From NCBI RefSeq assembly GCF_001439815.1, contig NZ_JYLM01000012.1, forward strand, positions 1-64,000: a stretch of 64,000 bases of DNA, read 5' to 3'. This DNA comes from Pseudomonas orientalis. Its GTDB lineage: Bacteria > Pseudomonadota > Gammaproteobacteria > Pseudomonadales > Pseudomonadaceae. Below, piece after piece: positions 50,202 to 58,587 of this stretch. Position numbers and translations under genes: made by a program. The notes below the pieces were generated by a model that had not been told where the DNA came from, made no database searches, and saw nothing but the letters and a program-made list of their open reading frames with translations. The first letter of the stretch is position 1; each line of letters starts with the position of its first letter.

Positions 50202-50972
50202 ATGAAAAAACTACTGGTTGCTTTCGCCGCCGTTGCCGCGTTTTCCGCCCATGCCGAGACCATCACGGTCGCCGCCTCGCCGGTGCCGCACGCGGAAATC
50301 CTCGAATTCGTTAAACCTGCGCTGGCCAAAGAAGGCGTGGACCTGCAGGTCAAAGTCTTCACCGACTATGTACAGCCGAACGTACAGGTAGCCGAAAAGC
50401 GCCTGGACGCCAACTTCTTCCAGCACCAGCCGTACCTGGACGAGTTCAACAAGGCCAAGGGCACCCACCTGGTAAGCGTCGGCGCCGTGCACCTGGAACC
50501 GCTGGGCGCGTACTCGAGCAAATACAAGAAGCTGGACGAGCTGCCGGACGGCGCCAACGTGGTGATCCCGAACGACGCCACCAACGGCGGCCGCGCCCTG
50601 TTGCTGCTGGCCAAGAATGGCCTGATTACCCTGAAGGACCCGACCGACATCCTGTCGACCATCAAGGACATCACCGGTAACACCAAGAACCTGAAATTCC
50701 GCGAACTGGAAGCCGCCACCCTGCCGCGCGTGCTGACCCAGGTCGACCTGGCGCTGATCAACACCAACTACGCGCTGGAAGCCAAGCTGGACCCGTCCAA
50801 GGACGCCCTGGTGATCGAAGGCAACGACTCGCCTTACGTCAACATCCTGGTGACCCGCGAAGACAACAAGGATTCGGACGCCGTGAAGAAGCTGGTTGCC
50901 GCCCTGCACACGCCTGAAGTGAAGCAATTCATCGAAGAGAAGTACAAAGGCGCGATCAAGCCGGCGTTCTGA
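50202..50972 (+). CDS. metQ: Methionine-binding protein MetQ
   Basis: 256 residues. Signal peptide (about 1-19, FSAHA-ET) without a lipobox cysteine, so apparently a soluble periplasmic form instead of the lipoprotein seen in E. coli. NLPA/MetQ fold: VAASPVPHAEILEFVKP, QHQPYLDEFNKAKG, ATLPRVLTQVDLALINTNYALEA. The start at 50202 has AAGGAG eight bases upstream. Pseudomonas MetQ proteins are often mis-called D-methionine lipoprotein. Confidence 0.93.
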   Translation: MKKLLVAFAAVAAFSAHAETITVAASPVPHAEILEFVKPALAKEGVDLQVKVFTDYVQPNVQVAEKRLDANFFQHQPYLDEFNKAKGTHLVSVGAVHLEPLGAYSSKYKKLDELPDGANVVIPNDATNGGRALLLLAKNGLITLKDPTDILSTIKDITGNTKNLKFRELEAATLPRVLTQVDLALINTNYALEAKLDPSKDALVIEGNDSPYVNILVTREDNKDSDAVKKLVAALHTPEVKQFIEEKYKGAIKPAF

Positions 50973-50979
50973 TTTAAGC

Positions 50980-51025
50980 GGACGCGGAGCGTCCAGGGCG
51001 GCATTCCCACGCAGAGCGTGGGAAC
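50980..51025. repeat. GTTCCCA...TGGGAAC extragenic repeat, copy 2
   Basis: Opposite orientation to copy 1 at 7144-7190: GGACGCGGAGCGTCC then ATTCCCAC...GTGGGAAC. Starts 8 bases after the metQ stop. Confidence 0.75.
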
Positions 51026-51057
51026 GATCATCCTCTCCAGATCATGGAGATCAAAAT

Positions 51058-51145
51058 GTGGGAGGGGGCTTGCCCCCGATAGCGGCGGGTCAGTCAACAG
51101 CTTCATCGACTGACACCCTGCTATCGGGAGCAAGCCCCCTCCCAC
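51058..51145. repeat. REP doublet between metQ and the Sco gene
   Basis: GTGGGAGGGGGCTTGCCCCC (51058) and a slightly decayed complement ending CCCCCTCCCAC (51145, GGGAGCAAG instead of GGGGGCAAG). Spacer resembles that of the element at 56822-56909. Fills the convergent gap. Confidence 0.9.
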
Positions 51146-51164
51146 ATTTGTATTGTGTCGTGCG

Positions 51165-51800
51165 CTATTTACGCTTCAGCAGCACTGGCAGCTGCGCCAC
51201 CAGCTTCTGGTTGTTCAACGGCGCACGGATAAACCCGCGCTGGGTACCATCCGGGCCGATCAGCGCCAGGTTGCCGCTGTGGTCGACGGTGTAGTTCGGC
51301 TTGCTGGTGTCCGCCGGAATGAAGGGAATGCTCACGGCATTGGAGACCTTCTGCACTTCCTGCACACTTGCACCGGTCAACCCCTGGAATTGCGGATCGA
51401 AATAGCCCAGGTACTGCTTGAGCTGGGTCGGGGTGTCGCGGTTCGGGTCGACGCTGACCAGGATCACCTGCAACTTGTCCACCGCCTCTTTGGGCAACTC
51501 GCTCTTGATCTGGCGCAGTTGGGCGAGGGTGGTCGGGCAGATGTCCGGGCAGAAGGTGTAGCCGAAGAACAGCAGGCTCCACTTGCCCTGCAGCTCATTG
51601 ACCAGCACCGGCTGGCCGTCCTGGTTGGTCATGCTCACCGCAGGCAACTGGCGGCTTTGCGGCAGCAGGATAATGCCGGCGTCGATCAGCGCGGTCGGGT
51701 CACCCTGGCCTTTGCCCGAGAGTACTTTGTTGACAGTCAGGCCCATGATCAACGCCACCAGGGCCACCAGAATGAAGACAGTTTTTTGAGTTCGAGTCAT
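51165..51800 (-). CDS. SCO1/SenC-type copper chaperone for cytochrome oxidase
   Basis: 211 residues: one N-terminal membrane helix (about 7-25) and a thioredoxin-like domain with the copper motif CPDIC (C84, C88) and the distal histidine H174 (TVDHSG). Delivers copper to the CuA centre of subunit II. Last gene of the oxidase cluster on this strand; overlaps ctaB by four bases. Confidence 0.93.
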   Translation of the reverse strand: MTRTQKTVFILVALVALIMGLTVNKVLSGKGQGDPTALIDAGIILLPQSRQLPAVSMTNQDGQPVLVNELQGKWSLLFFGYTFCPDICPTTLAQLRQIKSELPKEAVDKLQVILVSVDPNRDTPTQLKQYLGYFDPQFQGLTGASVQEVQKVSNAVSIPFIPADTSKPNYTVDHSGNLALIGPDGTQRGFIRAPLNNQKLVAQLPVLLKRK

Positions 51801-52696
51801 AGGTTCAACAGTAGGTAGTGATCTACGAGCAGGGCGATAAACAACAACAGCAGGTACCAGACAGAATACTTGAAGGTGTTGATCGCCGCGTGCGGCTGGC
51901 TGCCACGGTACAGCACCCAGGCCCATTGCAGAAAGCGCCCGCCCAGTACGAGCGCGCATCCCAGGTACAGCAGCCCGCTCATGCGGATGACGTAAGGCAT
52001 CAGGCTCACCGCCAGCAGGGCGAAGGTGTAGAGCAGGATATGCACCTTGGTGTAGTGCTCGCCATGGGTCACCGGCAGCATCGGGATGTCGGCCTTGGCG
52101 TACTCCTCCTTGCGATGGATGGCCAGCGCCCAGAAGTGCGGCGGCGTCCAGGCGAAGATGATCAGCACCAACAGCAGAGGCTCGGCGCTGATATGCCCGG
52201 TCACGGCGACCCAGCCCAACAGCGGCGGCGCGGCACCGGCCAGGCCGCCGATGACGATGTTCTGCGGCGTCGCGCGCTTGAGAAACCCGGTATAGATCAC
52301 CGCATAGCCCAGTAACGAAGCCAGGGTCAGCCATGCCGCCAGAGGGTTGGTGAACGCCAGCAATAGCGCCAGGCCCGCCACCGCCAGAACCAACGCAAAG
52401 GCCAGCGCCGCAACCGGCGAAACCCGCCCCTCGGCCAGTGGCCGTTTGTGCGTGCGCGCCATCAGCGCATCGATGCGCCGATCCACCACATGGTTGACCG
52501 CCGCTGCGGCACCGGCACACAAGGCGATACCCAGGTTACCAAATACCAGCACCGTCCACGGTACCCCGGCGCGAGTGGCGAGGAACATGCCCACCAGCGA
52601 GGTGATCAGCATCAGCACCACCACTTTCGGCTTGGTCAGCTCCAGATAGTCACGCCAGATAGCCTGGCCGTGACGCGCGCCGATCAAGGACGCCAT
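51797..52696 (-). CDS. ctaB: Protoheme IX farnesyltransferase
   Basis: 299 residues, about nine helices, UbiA-type prenyltransferase. The first acidic motif is NHVVDRRIDALMARTHKRPL (about 67-86). It converts heme b to heme o for the aa3 oxidase. Also called cyoE. Overlaps ctaA by 13 bases, so they are translated together. Confidence 0.95.
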   Translation of the reverse strand: MASLIGARHGQAIWRDYLELTKPKVVVLMLITSLVGMFLATRAGVPWTVLVFGNLGIALCAGAAAAVNHVVDRRIDALMARTHKRPLAEGRVSPVAALAFALVLAVAGLALLLAFTNPLAAWLTLASLLGYAVIYTGFLKRATPQNIVIGGLAGAAPPLLGWVAVTGHISAEPLLLVLIIFAWTPPHFWALAIHRKEEYAKADIPMLPVTHGEHYTKVHILLYTFALLAVSLMPYVIRMSGLLYLGCALVLGGRFLQWAWVLYRGSQPHAAINTFKYSVWYLLLLFIALLVDHYLLLNL

Positions 52697-53763
52697 GGCA
52701 TCTCTCCTTTAAGGGTTATCAGGCCCGACGCCTGTTTGCGCGGACTGAAGCGCCAGGCGATCGGCCGTGTATGGCGCACCCGGACCAGGCTGGTGCGCGC
52801 GTGATAATTGACCAGCACCAGGCTCAGCAACAGCGCTGCGCCCCCGGCGTTGTGCGCCACTGCTACCGCCAGCGGCAAGCCGAACGCCACATTGCTCAGT
52901 CCCAGGCTGATTTGCGCCGCCAGGGCGATCAACAGCAGGCCCGCCAGACGCGTCATGCCCACCGCGCGCAATTGCCAGGCCAGGCCCAGCAATACCAGCG
53001 TGACCAGCACCGCCCCCAAGCGATGGGTGAGATGAATGGCCGTGCGCGCATCGCTGTCCAGTTGGCCGCCCAGGTAATTAGGACCGATATGCTGGGTCAG
53101 GTGAAAGCCATTGGCGAAGTCCGCCGCCGGCCACCATTGACCGTGACACGTCGGCAAATCGACACAGGCCACCGCCGCATAGTTGGCGCTAACCCAACCG
53201 CCCAAGGCTATCTGCCCGATCACCAGCACCAACCCCGCCGTTGCCCAATATTGCAGGCGCCTGGGCACGACCAACGCAGGCAGCACGCCGGACAGGCGCA
53301 GGGTCAGCAGGAACAGCAGGCTCAAAGTGGCAAAGCCGCCCAACAGGTGGCCCGTCACCACCTGCGGCCACAGCTTCAGCGTCACCGTCCACATGCCAAA
53401 CGCCGCCTGGGCGCACACCACTATCAATACGAACAGCGGCAACTTCACCGGCTGGCCCGGGTCACGCCGGTGGCTCCACGCCCGTGCCGCCAGCAGCGCG
53501 ATGAGCATGGCGAGGGTGCCGGCAAAGTAGCGGTGGGTCATCTCGGCCCAGCCCTTGTCGGCCTCCACGGGCGTATCAGGAAAGTGCAGTTCGGCATGGG
53601 CCAGTTGGGCTGCGCTTTGCGGCACGCCGATAAAGCCATAGCACCCCGGCCAGTCAGGGCAACCAAGGCCGGCATGGGTCAGGCGGGTATAGGCACCGAG
53701 CAACACGACGATCAGCGCGAGCAAGGTGGCAAACAATGCGAGGCGAAATCCAGGCTTGGCCAT
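52684..53763 (-). CDS. ctaA: Heme A synthase (COX15/CtaA)
   Basis: 359 residues with eight predicted helices and the conserved histidine pairs. The N-terminal signature is THAGLGCPDWPGCYGF (about 29-44) and the first half-heme motif EMTHRYFAGTLAM. Converts heme O to heme A. Sits between the small membrane protein gene and ctaB. Confidence 0.95.
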   Translation of the reverse strand: MAKPGFRLALFATLLALIVVLLGAYTRLTHAGLGCPDWPGCYGFIGVPQSAAQLAHAELHFPDTPVEADKGWAEMTHRYFAGTLAMLIALLAARAWSHRRDPGQPVKLPLFVLIVVCAQAAFGMWTVTLKLWPQVVTGHLLGGFATLSLLFLLTLRLSGVLPALVVPRRLQYWATAGLVLVIGQIALGGWVSANYAAVACVDLPTCHGQWWPAADFANGFHLTQHIGPNYLGGQLDSDARTAIHLTHRLGAVLVTLVLLGLAWQLRAVGMTRLAGLLLIALAAQISLGLSNVAFGLPLAVAVAHNAGGAALLLSLVLVNYHARTSLVRVRHTRPIAWRFSPRKQASGLITLKGEMPWRP

Positions 53764-53773
53764 GACGATGCCC

Positions 53774-54358
53774 TTATCCGATGTTCGACAGTTTCAGCAG
53801 CAGGCGCAGGTCGTTGAGCAAGTCCTTGCCGTTGACCTTGGCGTCATAGCGCAGCACCAGGTTGCCGTGGGGATCGACGATCCACAGTTGTGCATCCCCA
53901 GGCGCGGCGGCATTGCGCTTGAAGGTCGACAGGTCCAGGGAATAGCGCTGTAATTGCGGGTATTCGGCCTTGAGCCGGGGGTCGTAGTCATTGCCGACCG
54001 GCTGCGCACTGGCCAGCGCGTGGCTGGCGCGGGACGCATCGCGACCCAGGCCGATCTGCAGCTGGCGCGCCAGATACACCAGTTGCCGGCACTCGTCGGC
54101 GCAGACGGCGGGGGCAGTCACCAGCAGTTGCCAGCGGCTTTCATCGACCTGAACACCGATATCGGCGCGGGTCTGGCCGTTACCAATCAGTTCCCCGTGA
54201 TAACTGCGACTGTCCGGCACCCAGAATTGCAGCTTGTACATCAAGGTCGCCAGCACCATCGGGCCTACCACCATCAGCAGGATCAGGATCAACTGCCAGC
54301 GGCCCTTACGCCGGTCCGGCACTTCAGACAGGTTGAGTGGATTCATGGCGGCTCCCAT
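53774..54358 (-). CDS. Conserved membrane protein of the oxidase cluster
   Basis: About 194 residues. One N-terminal membrane helix (about 21-41) and a periplasmic part with a thioredoxin-like appearance (CADECRQLVYLARQLQIGL with two cysteines; AQLWIVDPHGNLVLRYD near the end), similar in layout to Sco proteins but without the CxxxC copper motif. Possibly a redox partner in oxidase assembly. I used the ATG at 54358 with AAGGAG upstream; another ATG four codons later is possible. It overlaps the SURF1 3' end. Confidence 0.8.
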   Translation of the reverse strand: MGAAMNPLNLSEVPDRRKGRWQLILILLMVVGPMVLATLMYKLQFWVPDSRSYHGELIGNGQTRADIGVQVDESRWQLLVTAPAVCADECRQLVYLARQLQIGLGRDASRASHALASAQPVGNDYDPRLKAEYPQLQRYSLDLSTFKRNAAAPGDAQLWIVDPHGNLVLRYDAKVNGKDLLNDLRLLLKLSNIG

Positions 54359-55088
54359 GGCGCTGCTCCTTTGCGTTGTGCAATCCGAGGTAGAGGTAGA
54401 GAGCCAGCAGCGCCAGCGACATGGCAAACCACTGCACCGCATACCCCAGGTGTTTTTCCGGACCCATGGCGACCACAGGCCAGGTGGTGTCGTACGTACC
54501 GGGGCCGGCTTCGGCGCGCAGTTCAAAGGCGAACCCGCTGCGGCCTAATTCGGTCCACAGGGCGACGGGGTGCAAGGCGGTCAACAGGCGCGGCCATTGC
54601 ACCGTCGCGGGGTCACCTTGCAACTGGAAGGTTTCGCCGGGAGCGACGTACACCCAGGCCACCAGATTCACCGGCTGATCCGGCGTGGCGAACGCCGGTG
54701 GCGTGCGGCGGTCGGGCCAGGGCAGCCAGCCGCGATTGAGCAACACCCAAAGGCCGCTGGCCTGGTCATGAAAGGGTTGCAGCAGTTCAACACCGGCCTT
54801 GCCGTCGCGCATACGGTTGTCGAGCAATACGCTGTGTTCGGCATCGAAGGTGCCGCGCAGATGAACCCGGCGAAAGGCTGGATCGGCGCTCGTCTCAAGC
54901 TGCTCGCTGCCAATAGGCTCGGCGGCACGCCGCTGGGCGTAGTTGTCGACAAGCTGCTGTTTTTCCTGACCGCGCGACAGCTGCCAGAACCCCAGGCCAA
55001 TCATCAACGGCAGCAGCATCAGCACCACCAACGTCGGCGCGATGCCGGGCCGAAAGCGCTGCCTGACACTGGCTATACTGGATTTCAT
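54324..55088 (-). CDS. SURF1-family oxidase assembly protein
   Basis: 254 residues with a helix near each end (about 17-36 and 225-243). SURF1 signature: LGFWQLSRGQEKQQLVDNYAQR, RRVHLRGTFDAEHSVLLDNR, and WVLLNRGWLPWP. Helps insert heme A into subunit I. ATG start at 55088. Neighbour DUF2909 starts 31 bases away on the opposite strand. Confidence 0.92.
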   Translation of the reverse strand: MKSSIASVRQRFRPGIAPTLVVLMLLPLMIGLGFWQLSRGQEKQQLVDNYAQRRAAEPIGSEQLETSADPAFRRVHLRGTFDAEHSVLLDNRMRDGKAGVELLQPFHDQASGLWVLLNRGWLPWPDRRTPPAFATPDQPVNLVAWVYVAPGETFQLQGDPATVQWPRLLTALHPVALWTELGRSGFAFELRAEAGPGTYDTTWPVVAMGPEKHLGYAVQWFAMSLALLALYLYLGLHNAKEQRHGSRHESTQPV

Positions 55089-55119
55089 TGCCCCTCCCCG
55101 TATGGCCCGGAGCCAGACC

Positions 55120-55323
55120 ATGCTCAAAGCACTGATTGCCCTGATGCTGATCGCGACCGTTGCGAGCCTGTTCAGTGGCTTGTTCTTCCTGGTCAAGGAC
55201 GAGGGTCGTTCCAACCGCCTCGTCACTGCCCTGACCGTACGTGTGGTGTTGGCCGCAATCACCGTGGGGCTGATCGCCTGGGGCTTTTTCAGCGGCCAGT
55301 TGGTCTCGCATGCGCCGTGGTAG
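55120..55323 (+). CDS. DUF2909 twin-transmembrane protein
   Basis: 67 residues with two helices (about 3-21 and 38-58) in the DUF2909 pattern: MLKALIALMLIATVASLFSGLFFLVKDEG and RVVLAAITVGLIAWGFFSGQL. Located between SURF1 and subunit III but on the opposite strand. The same arrangement is known in P. aeruginosa and other genera, so it is not an error. Probably an oxidase assembly or regulatory factor; it converges tail-to-tail with the subunit III gene (6-base gap). Confidence 0.9.
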   Translation: MLKALIALMLIATVASLFSGLFFLVKDEGRSNRLVTALTVRVVLAAITVGLIAWGFFSGQLVSHAPW

Positions 55324-55329
55324 AACGGC

Positions 55330-56217
55330 TCACAGCACATACACAAAGAAAAACAGCCCGATCCACACCACATCCACGAAGTGCCAATACCAACTGGCCG
55401 CCTCGAAACCGAACTGGTGCTCGGCATTGAAATGCCCCTTCAGGATGCGCATCAGCATCACAAACAGAATGATCGTGCCGATGGTCACGTGGGCGCCGTG
55501 AAACCCGGTGAGCATGAAGAACGTCGCGCCGTACACGCCCGAGCCCAGCGTCAGGCCCAGCTCTTTATAGGCGTGGATGTACTCCTCGGCCTGAAACCCG
55601 AGAAACGCCAGGCCCAGCAGTACGGTGAGCGCCAGCCAGATCTTCAGCGCGCCGCGATGCCCTTTGCGCAGGGCGTGGTGGGCAATGGTAATGGTCACGC
55701 TGGAGCTGACCAGCAGGAGGGTGTTGACCAGCGGCAGGCCCCACGGGCTGATCGTGCCTTTGGGTGCGGGGTACAACTTGGGGTCCGGGTTGTTCAGCAG
55801 TGGCCAGGCGAACTCGAAATTCGGCCACAGCATATGCGCGATGCCCTTGGGCCCCTCGCCCGCCAGCCATGGCCCCGACCAGGTACGCACGTAAAACAGC
55901 GCACCGAAGAACGCGATGAAGAACATCACTTCGGAAAAGATGAACCAGCTCATGCCCCAGCGAAACGAACGGTCCATTTGCGCACTGTACAAACCGGCGC
56001 GACTCTCCTTGATCACCGCGCCGAACCAGCCGAACAGCATGTAGGCCAGCAACAGGCCGCCAACGAAAAAGATCCACGGTCCGTGGGATTCCGGACGCAA
56101 GGCCTTGAGGTCGTTGAACCATACGGCCAGTCCATACACGGTGACCAACAGGCCAATCGTGGCAATTATCGGCCATTTGCTTTGCGCTGGTACGTAGTAC
56201 GTATCATGAGTCGACAT
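55330..56217 (-). CDS. coIII: Cytochrome c oxidase subunit III
   Basis: 295 residues, seven helices. Characteristic subunit III segments: RWGMSWFIFSEVMFFIAFFGALFY, HHALRKGHRGALKIWL, GFHGAHVTIGTIILFVMLMR and ASWYWHFVDVVWIGLFFFVYVL. Core subunit of the aa3 oxidase. Start ATG at 56217; earlier in-frame starts have no support. Confidence 0.95.
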   Translation of the reverse strand: MSTHDTYYVPAQSKWPIIATIGLLVTVYGLAVWFNDLKALRPESHGPWIFFVGGLLLAYMLFGWFGAVIKESRAGLYSAQMDRSFRWGMSWFIFSEVMFFIAFFGALFYVRTWSGPWLAGEGPKGIAHMLWPNFEFAWPLLNNPDPKLYPAPKGTISPWGLPLVNTLLLVSSSVTITIAHHALRKGHRGALKIWLALTVLLGLAFLGFQAEEYIHAYKELGLTLGSGVYGATFFMLTGFHGAHVTIGTIILFVMLMRILKGHFNAEHQFGFEAASWYWHFVDVVWIGLFFFVYVL

Positions 56218-56252
56218 GTATTCGCTCTCCTGATTGAGCGGGCAAACAGTAG

Positions 56253-56804
56253 CTAGCCGCCGCTGCGGGCCGCCCCGGGCGGCTGGCGCGCGGTGATATC
56301 GAACAGCGTGTAGGCCAGGGTCAAATGCTTCACATCCCTGGGCATGGCGCGATCGACGATAAAGCGCACCGGCATCTCGATACGCTCGCCTGGCTGCAGC
56401 ACTTGCTGGGTGAAGCAGAAACACTCGGTCTTGTGGAAGTACATCGCCGCTTCGGCCGGGGAAATGCTCGGCACCGCCTGGGCCGTCATCGGTTTGTCGG
56501 TAGGGTTGTAGGCCACGAACAGCATCTCGGTCACAGCGCCTGGATTGACCATGACTTCATCGGCCTTGGCATGGAAATCCCAGACCATGTCGATAGCGTT
56601 GGTGGACAAAAACTGCACCCGTACTTGGCGCGACGGGTCGACAACCTGCTCGCCCTCGTATTGCCCGCCGGTCTTGCCGTTGATGCCGAATGCCTTGCAC
56701 ATCACGTCGTAAATCGGCACCAGGGCGAAGCCGAAGGCGAACATGGCCAGTACCAGGATCAGCAGGCGTGTGACCAGGCGCTTGATCGGCACGGAATCAG
56801 CCAT
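56253..56804 (-). CDS. ctaG: Cytochrome c oxidase assembly protein CtaG/Cox11
   Basis: 183 residues: one helix (about 9-28) and a periplasmic domain with the copper-binding CFCF motif (KTECFCFTQQVL, about 125). Delivers copper to CuB of subunit I. I used the ATG at 56804; a GTG three codons upstream is possible. Confidence 0.93.
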   Translation of the reverse strand: MADSVPIKRLVTRLLILVLAMFAFGFALVPIYDVMCKAFGINGKTGGQYEGEQVVDPSRQVRVQFLSTNAIDMVWDFHAKADEVMVNPGAVTEMLFVAYNPTDKPMTAQAVPSISPAEAAMYFHKTECFCFTQQVLQPGERIEMPVRFIVDRAMPRDVKHLTLAYTLFDITARQPPGAARSGG

Positions 56805-56821
56805 GACGAACACACACTAAT

Positions 56822-56909
56822 GTGGGAGGGGGCTTGCCCCCGATGGCGGTCTCCAAGCTGATAACCATGTCGGCTGACCCACCGCTATCGGGGGCAAGCC
56901 CCCTCCCAC
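56822..56909. repeat. REP doublet inside the oxidase operon
   Basis: GTGGGAGGGGGCTTGCCCCC (56822) and intact complement ending CCTCCCAC (56909). It sits between coxA and ctaG in the same operon, so it would be transcribed and could change the ratio of upstream to downstream mRNA. Spacer resembles that at 51058-51145. Confidence 0.9.
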
Positions 56910-56942
56910 AGGGGATCACCGTTGACTGGGCAAACAGCGTAA

Positions 56943-58529
56943 TCATTTGACCTCCGGCGGCGTGGTGAAGGTGTGGTACGGCGCGGGCGAGGCCACGCTC
57001 CATTCCAGGCCTTCGGCGCCGTCCCAAGGCTTGGCCGGTGCGGCCGGGCCGCCGCGAATGCACTTGATCACGATAAACAGGAAGAAGATCTGCGTGGCGC
57101 CGAACATGAAGGCGCCAATCGAGGACACCATGTTGAAGTCGGCGAACTGCAGGTTGTAGTCCGGCACCCGGCGCGGCATGCCGGCCAGGCCCACGAAGTG
57201 CATCGGGAAGAACGCCATGTTCATGCCCACGAAGGACAGCCAGAAGTGCAGCTTGCCCAGGGTTTCGTCATACATGTGGCCGGTCCATTTCGGCAGCCAG
57301 TAGTAGGCCGAGGCGAAGATGCCGAAAATCGCGCCGGGTACCAGCACGTAATGGAAATGTGCCACCACGAAGTAGGTGTCGTGGTACTGGAAATCCGCCG
57401 GCGCAATTGCCAGCATCAGCCCGGAAAAGCCGCCGATGGTGAACAGGATCACGAAGGCCACCGCAAACAACATTGGCGTCTCGAAGGTCAGCGAGCCCTG
57501 CCACATGGTGCTGACCCAGTTGAACACCTTGACCCCGGTAGGCACCGCAATCAGCAGGGTGGCGTACATGAAGAACAGTTCGCCCACCAACGGAATGCCG
57601 ACCACGAACATATGGTGCGCCCACACGATGAACGACAGGAACGCAATGCTGGCCGTGGCGTAGACCATCGAGGTGTAGCCAAACAACGGCTTGCGCGAAA
57701 AGGTCGGGATGATCGAGCTGACGGCGCCGAATGCCGGCAGGATCATGATGTACACCTCGGGGTGGCCGAAGAACCAGAACACATGCTGGAACAGCACCGG
57801 ATCACCACCGCCGGCCGCACTGAAAAAGCTGGTGCCGAAGTGGATATCCATCAGCATCATGGTCACGCAACCGGCCAGCACCGGCATCACCGCAATCAGC
57901 AGGAACGCGGTGATCAGCCAGGTCCACACGAACAGCGGCATTTTCATCAGGGTCATGCCCGGTGCGCGCAGGTTGAGGATGGTGGCGACCACGTTGATCG
58001 CGCCCATGATCGAACTGATGCCCATCAGATGGATCGCAAAGATGAAGAACGTCACGCTTTCCGGCGCATAGGTGGTGGAGAGCGGGGCGTAGAAGGTCCA
58101 GCCGAAATTCGGCCCGCCGCCGGGGCTGAACAGGGTCGACACCAGCAGCAGGAACGCCGCCGGCAGCAGCCAGAAGCTGAAGTTGTTCATGCGCGGCAGG
58201 GCCATGTCCGGCGCGCCGATCATCAGCGGGATCATCCAGTTGGCCAGGCCGACAAAGGCCGGCATCACGGCGCCGAACACCATGATCAGGCCGTGCATGG
58301 TGGTCATCTGGTTGAAAAACGCCGGCTCCACGATCTGCAGGCCGGGCTGGAACAGTTCGGCGCGAATCACCATGGCGAACGAGCCGCCCAGCAAAAACAT
58401 GGTGAAGGCGAACCACAGGTACATCGTGCCGATGTCTTTATGGTTGGTGGTCAGCACCCAGCGCATCAACCCCTTCGCAGGGCCGTGGGCGTGGTCGGCG
58501 TGACCATGGTCATCGATCACAGTGCTCAT
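56943..58529 (-). CDS. coxA: Cytochrome c oxidase subunit I (aa3)
   Basis: 528 residues, 12 helices. It holds heme a, heme a3 and CuB: the HPEVY active-site segment (FFGHPEVYIMILPAFG), the HH pair in FIVWAHHMFVVG and the HDTYFVVAHFHYVL low-spin/high-spin heme pair. Type A1 oxidase. Catalytic core of the cluster. Confidence 0.97.
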   Translation of the reverse strand: MSTVIDDHGHADHAHGPAKGLMRWVLTTNHKDIGTMYLWFAFTMFLLGGSFAMVIRAELFQPGLQIVEPAFFNQMTTMHGLIMVFGAVMPAFVGLANWMIPLMIGAPDMALPRMNNFSFWLLPAAFLLLVSTLFSPGGGPNFGWTFYAPLSTTYAPESVTFFIFAIHLMGISSIMGAINVVATILNLRAPGMTLMKMPLFVWTWLITAFLLIAVMPVLAGCVTMMLMDIHFGTSFFSAAGGGDPVLFQHVFWFFGHPEVYIMILPAFGAVSSIIPTFSRKPLFGYTSMVYATASIAFLSFIVWAHHMFVVGIPLVGELFFMYATLLIAVPTGVKVFNWVSTMWQGSLTFETPMLFAVAFVILFTIGGFSGLMLAIAPADFQYHDTYFVVAHFHYVLVPGAIFGIFASAYYWLPKWTGHMYDETLGKLHFWLSFVGMNMAFFPMHFVGLAGMPRRVPDYNLQFADFNMVSSIGAFMFGATQIFFLFIVIKCIRGGPAAPAKPWDGAEGLEWSVASPAPYHTFTTPPEVK

Positions 58530-58587
58530 GGCCGTTCTCCTGCAAGCGAGTAAGCGGGGCGATTCAGGGCATTGGCAATGAAGGTAG

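Noticed and set aside
56973..58553. 526-codon frame antisense to coxA
   Set aside because: His/Arg/Glu-rich shadow of a highly conserved subunit I gene.
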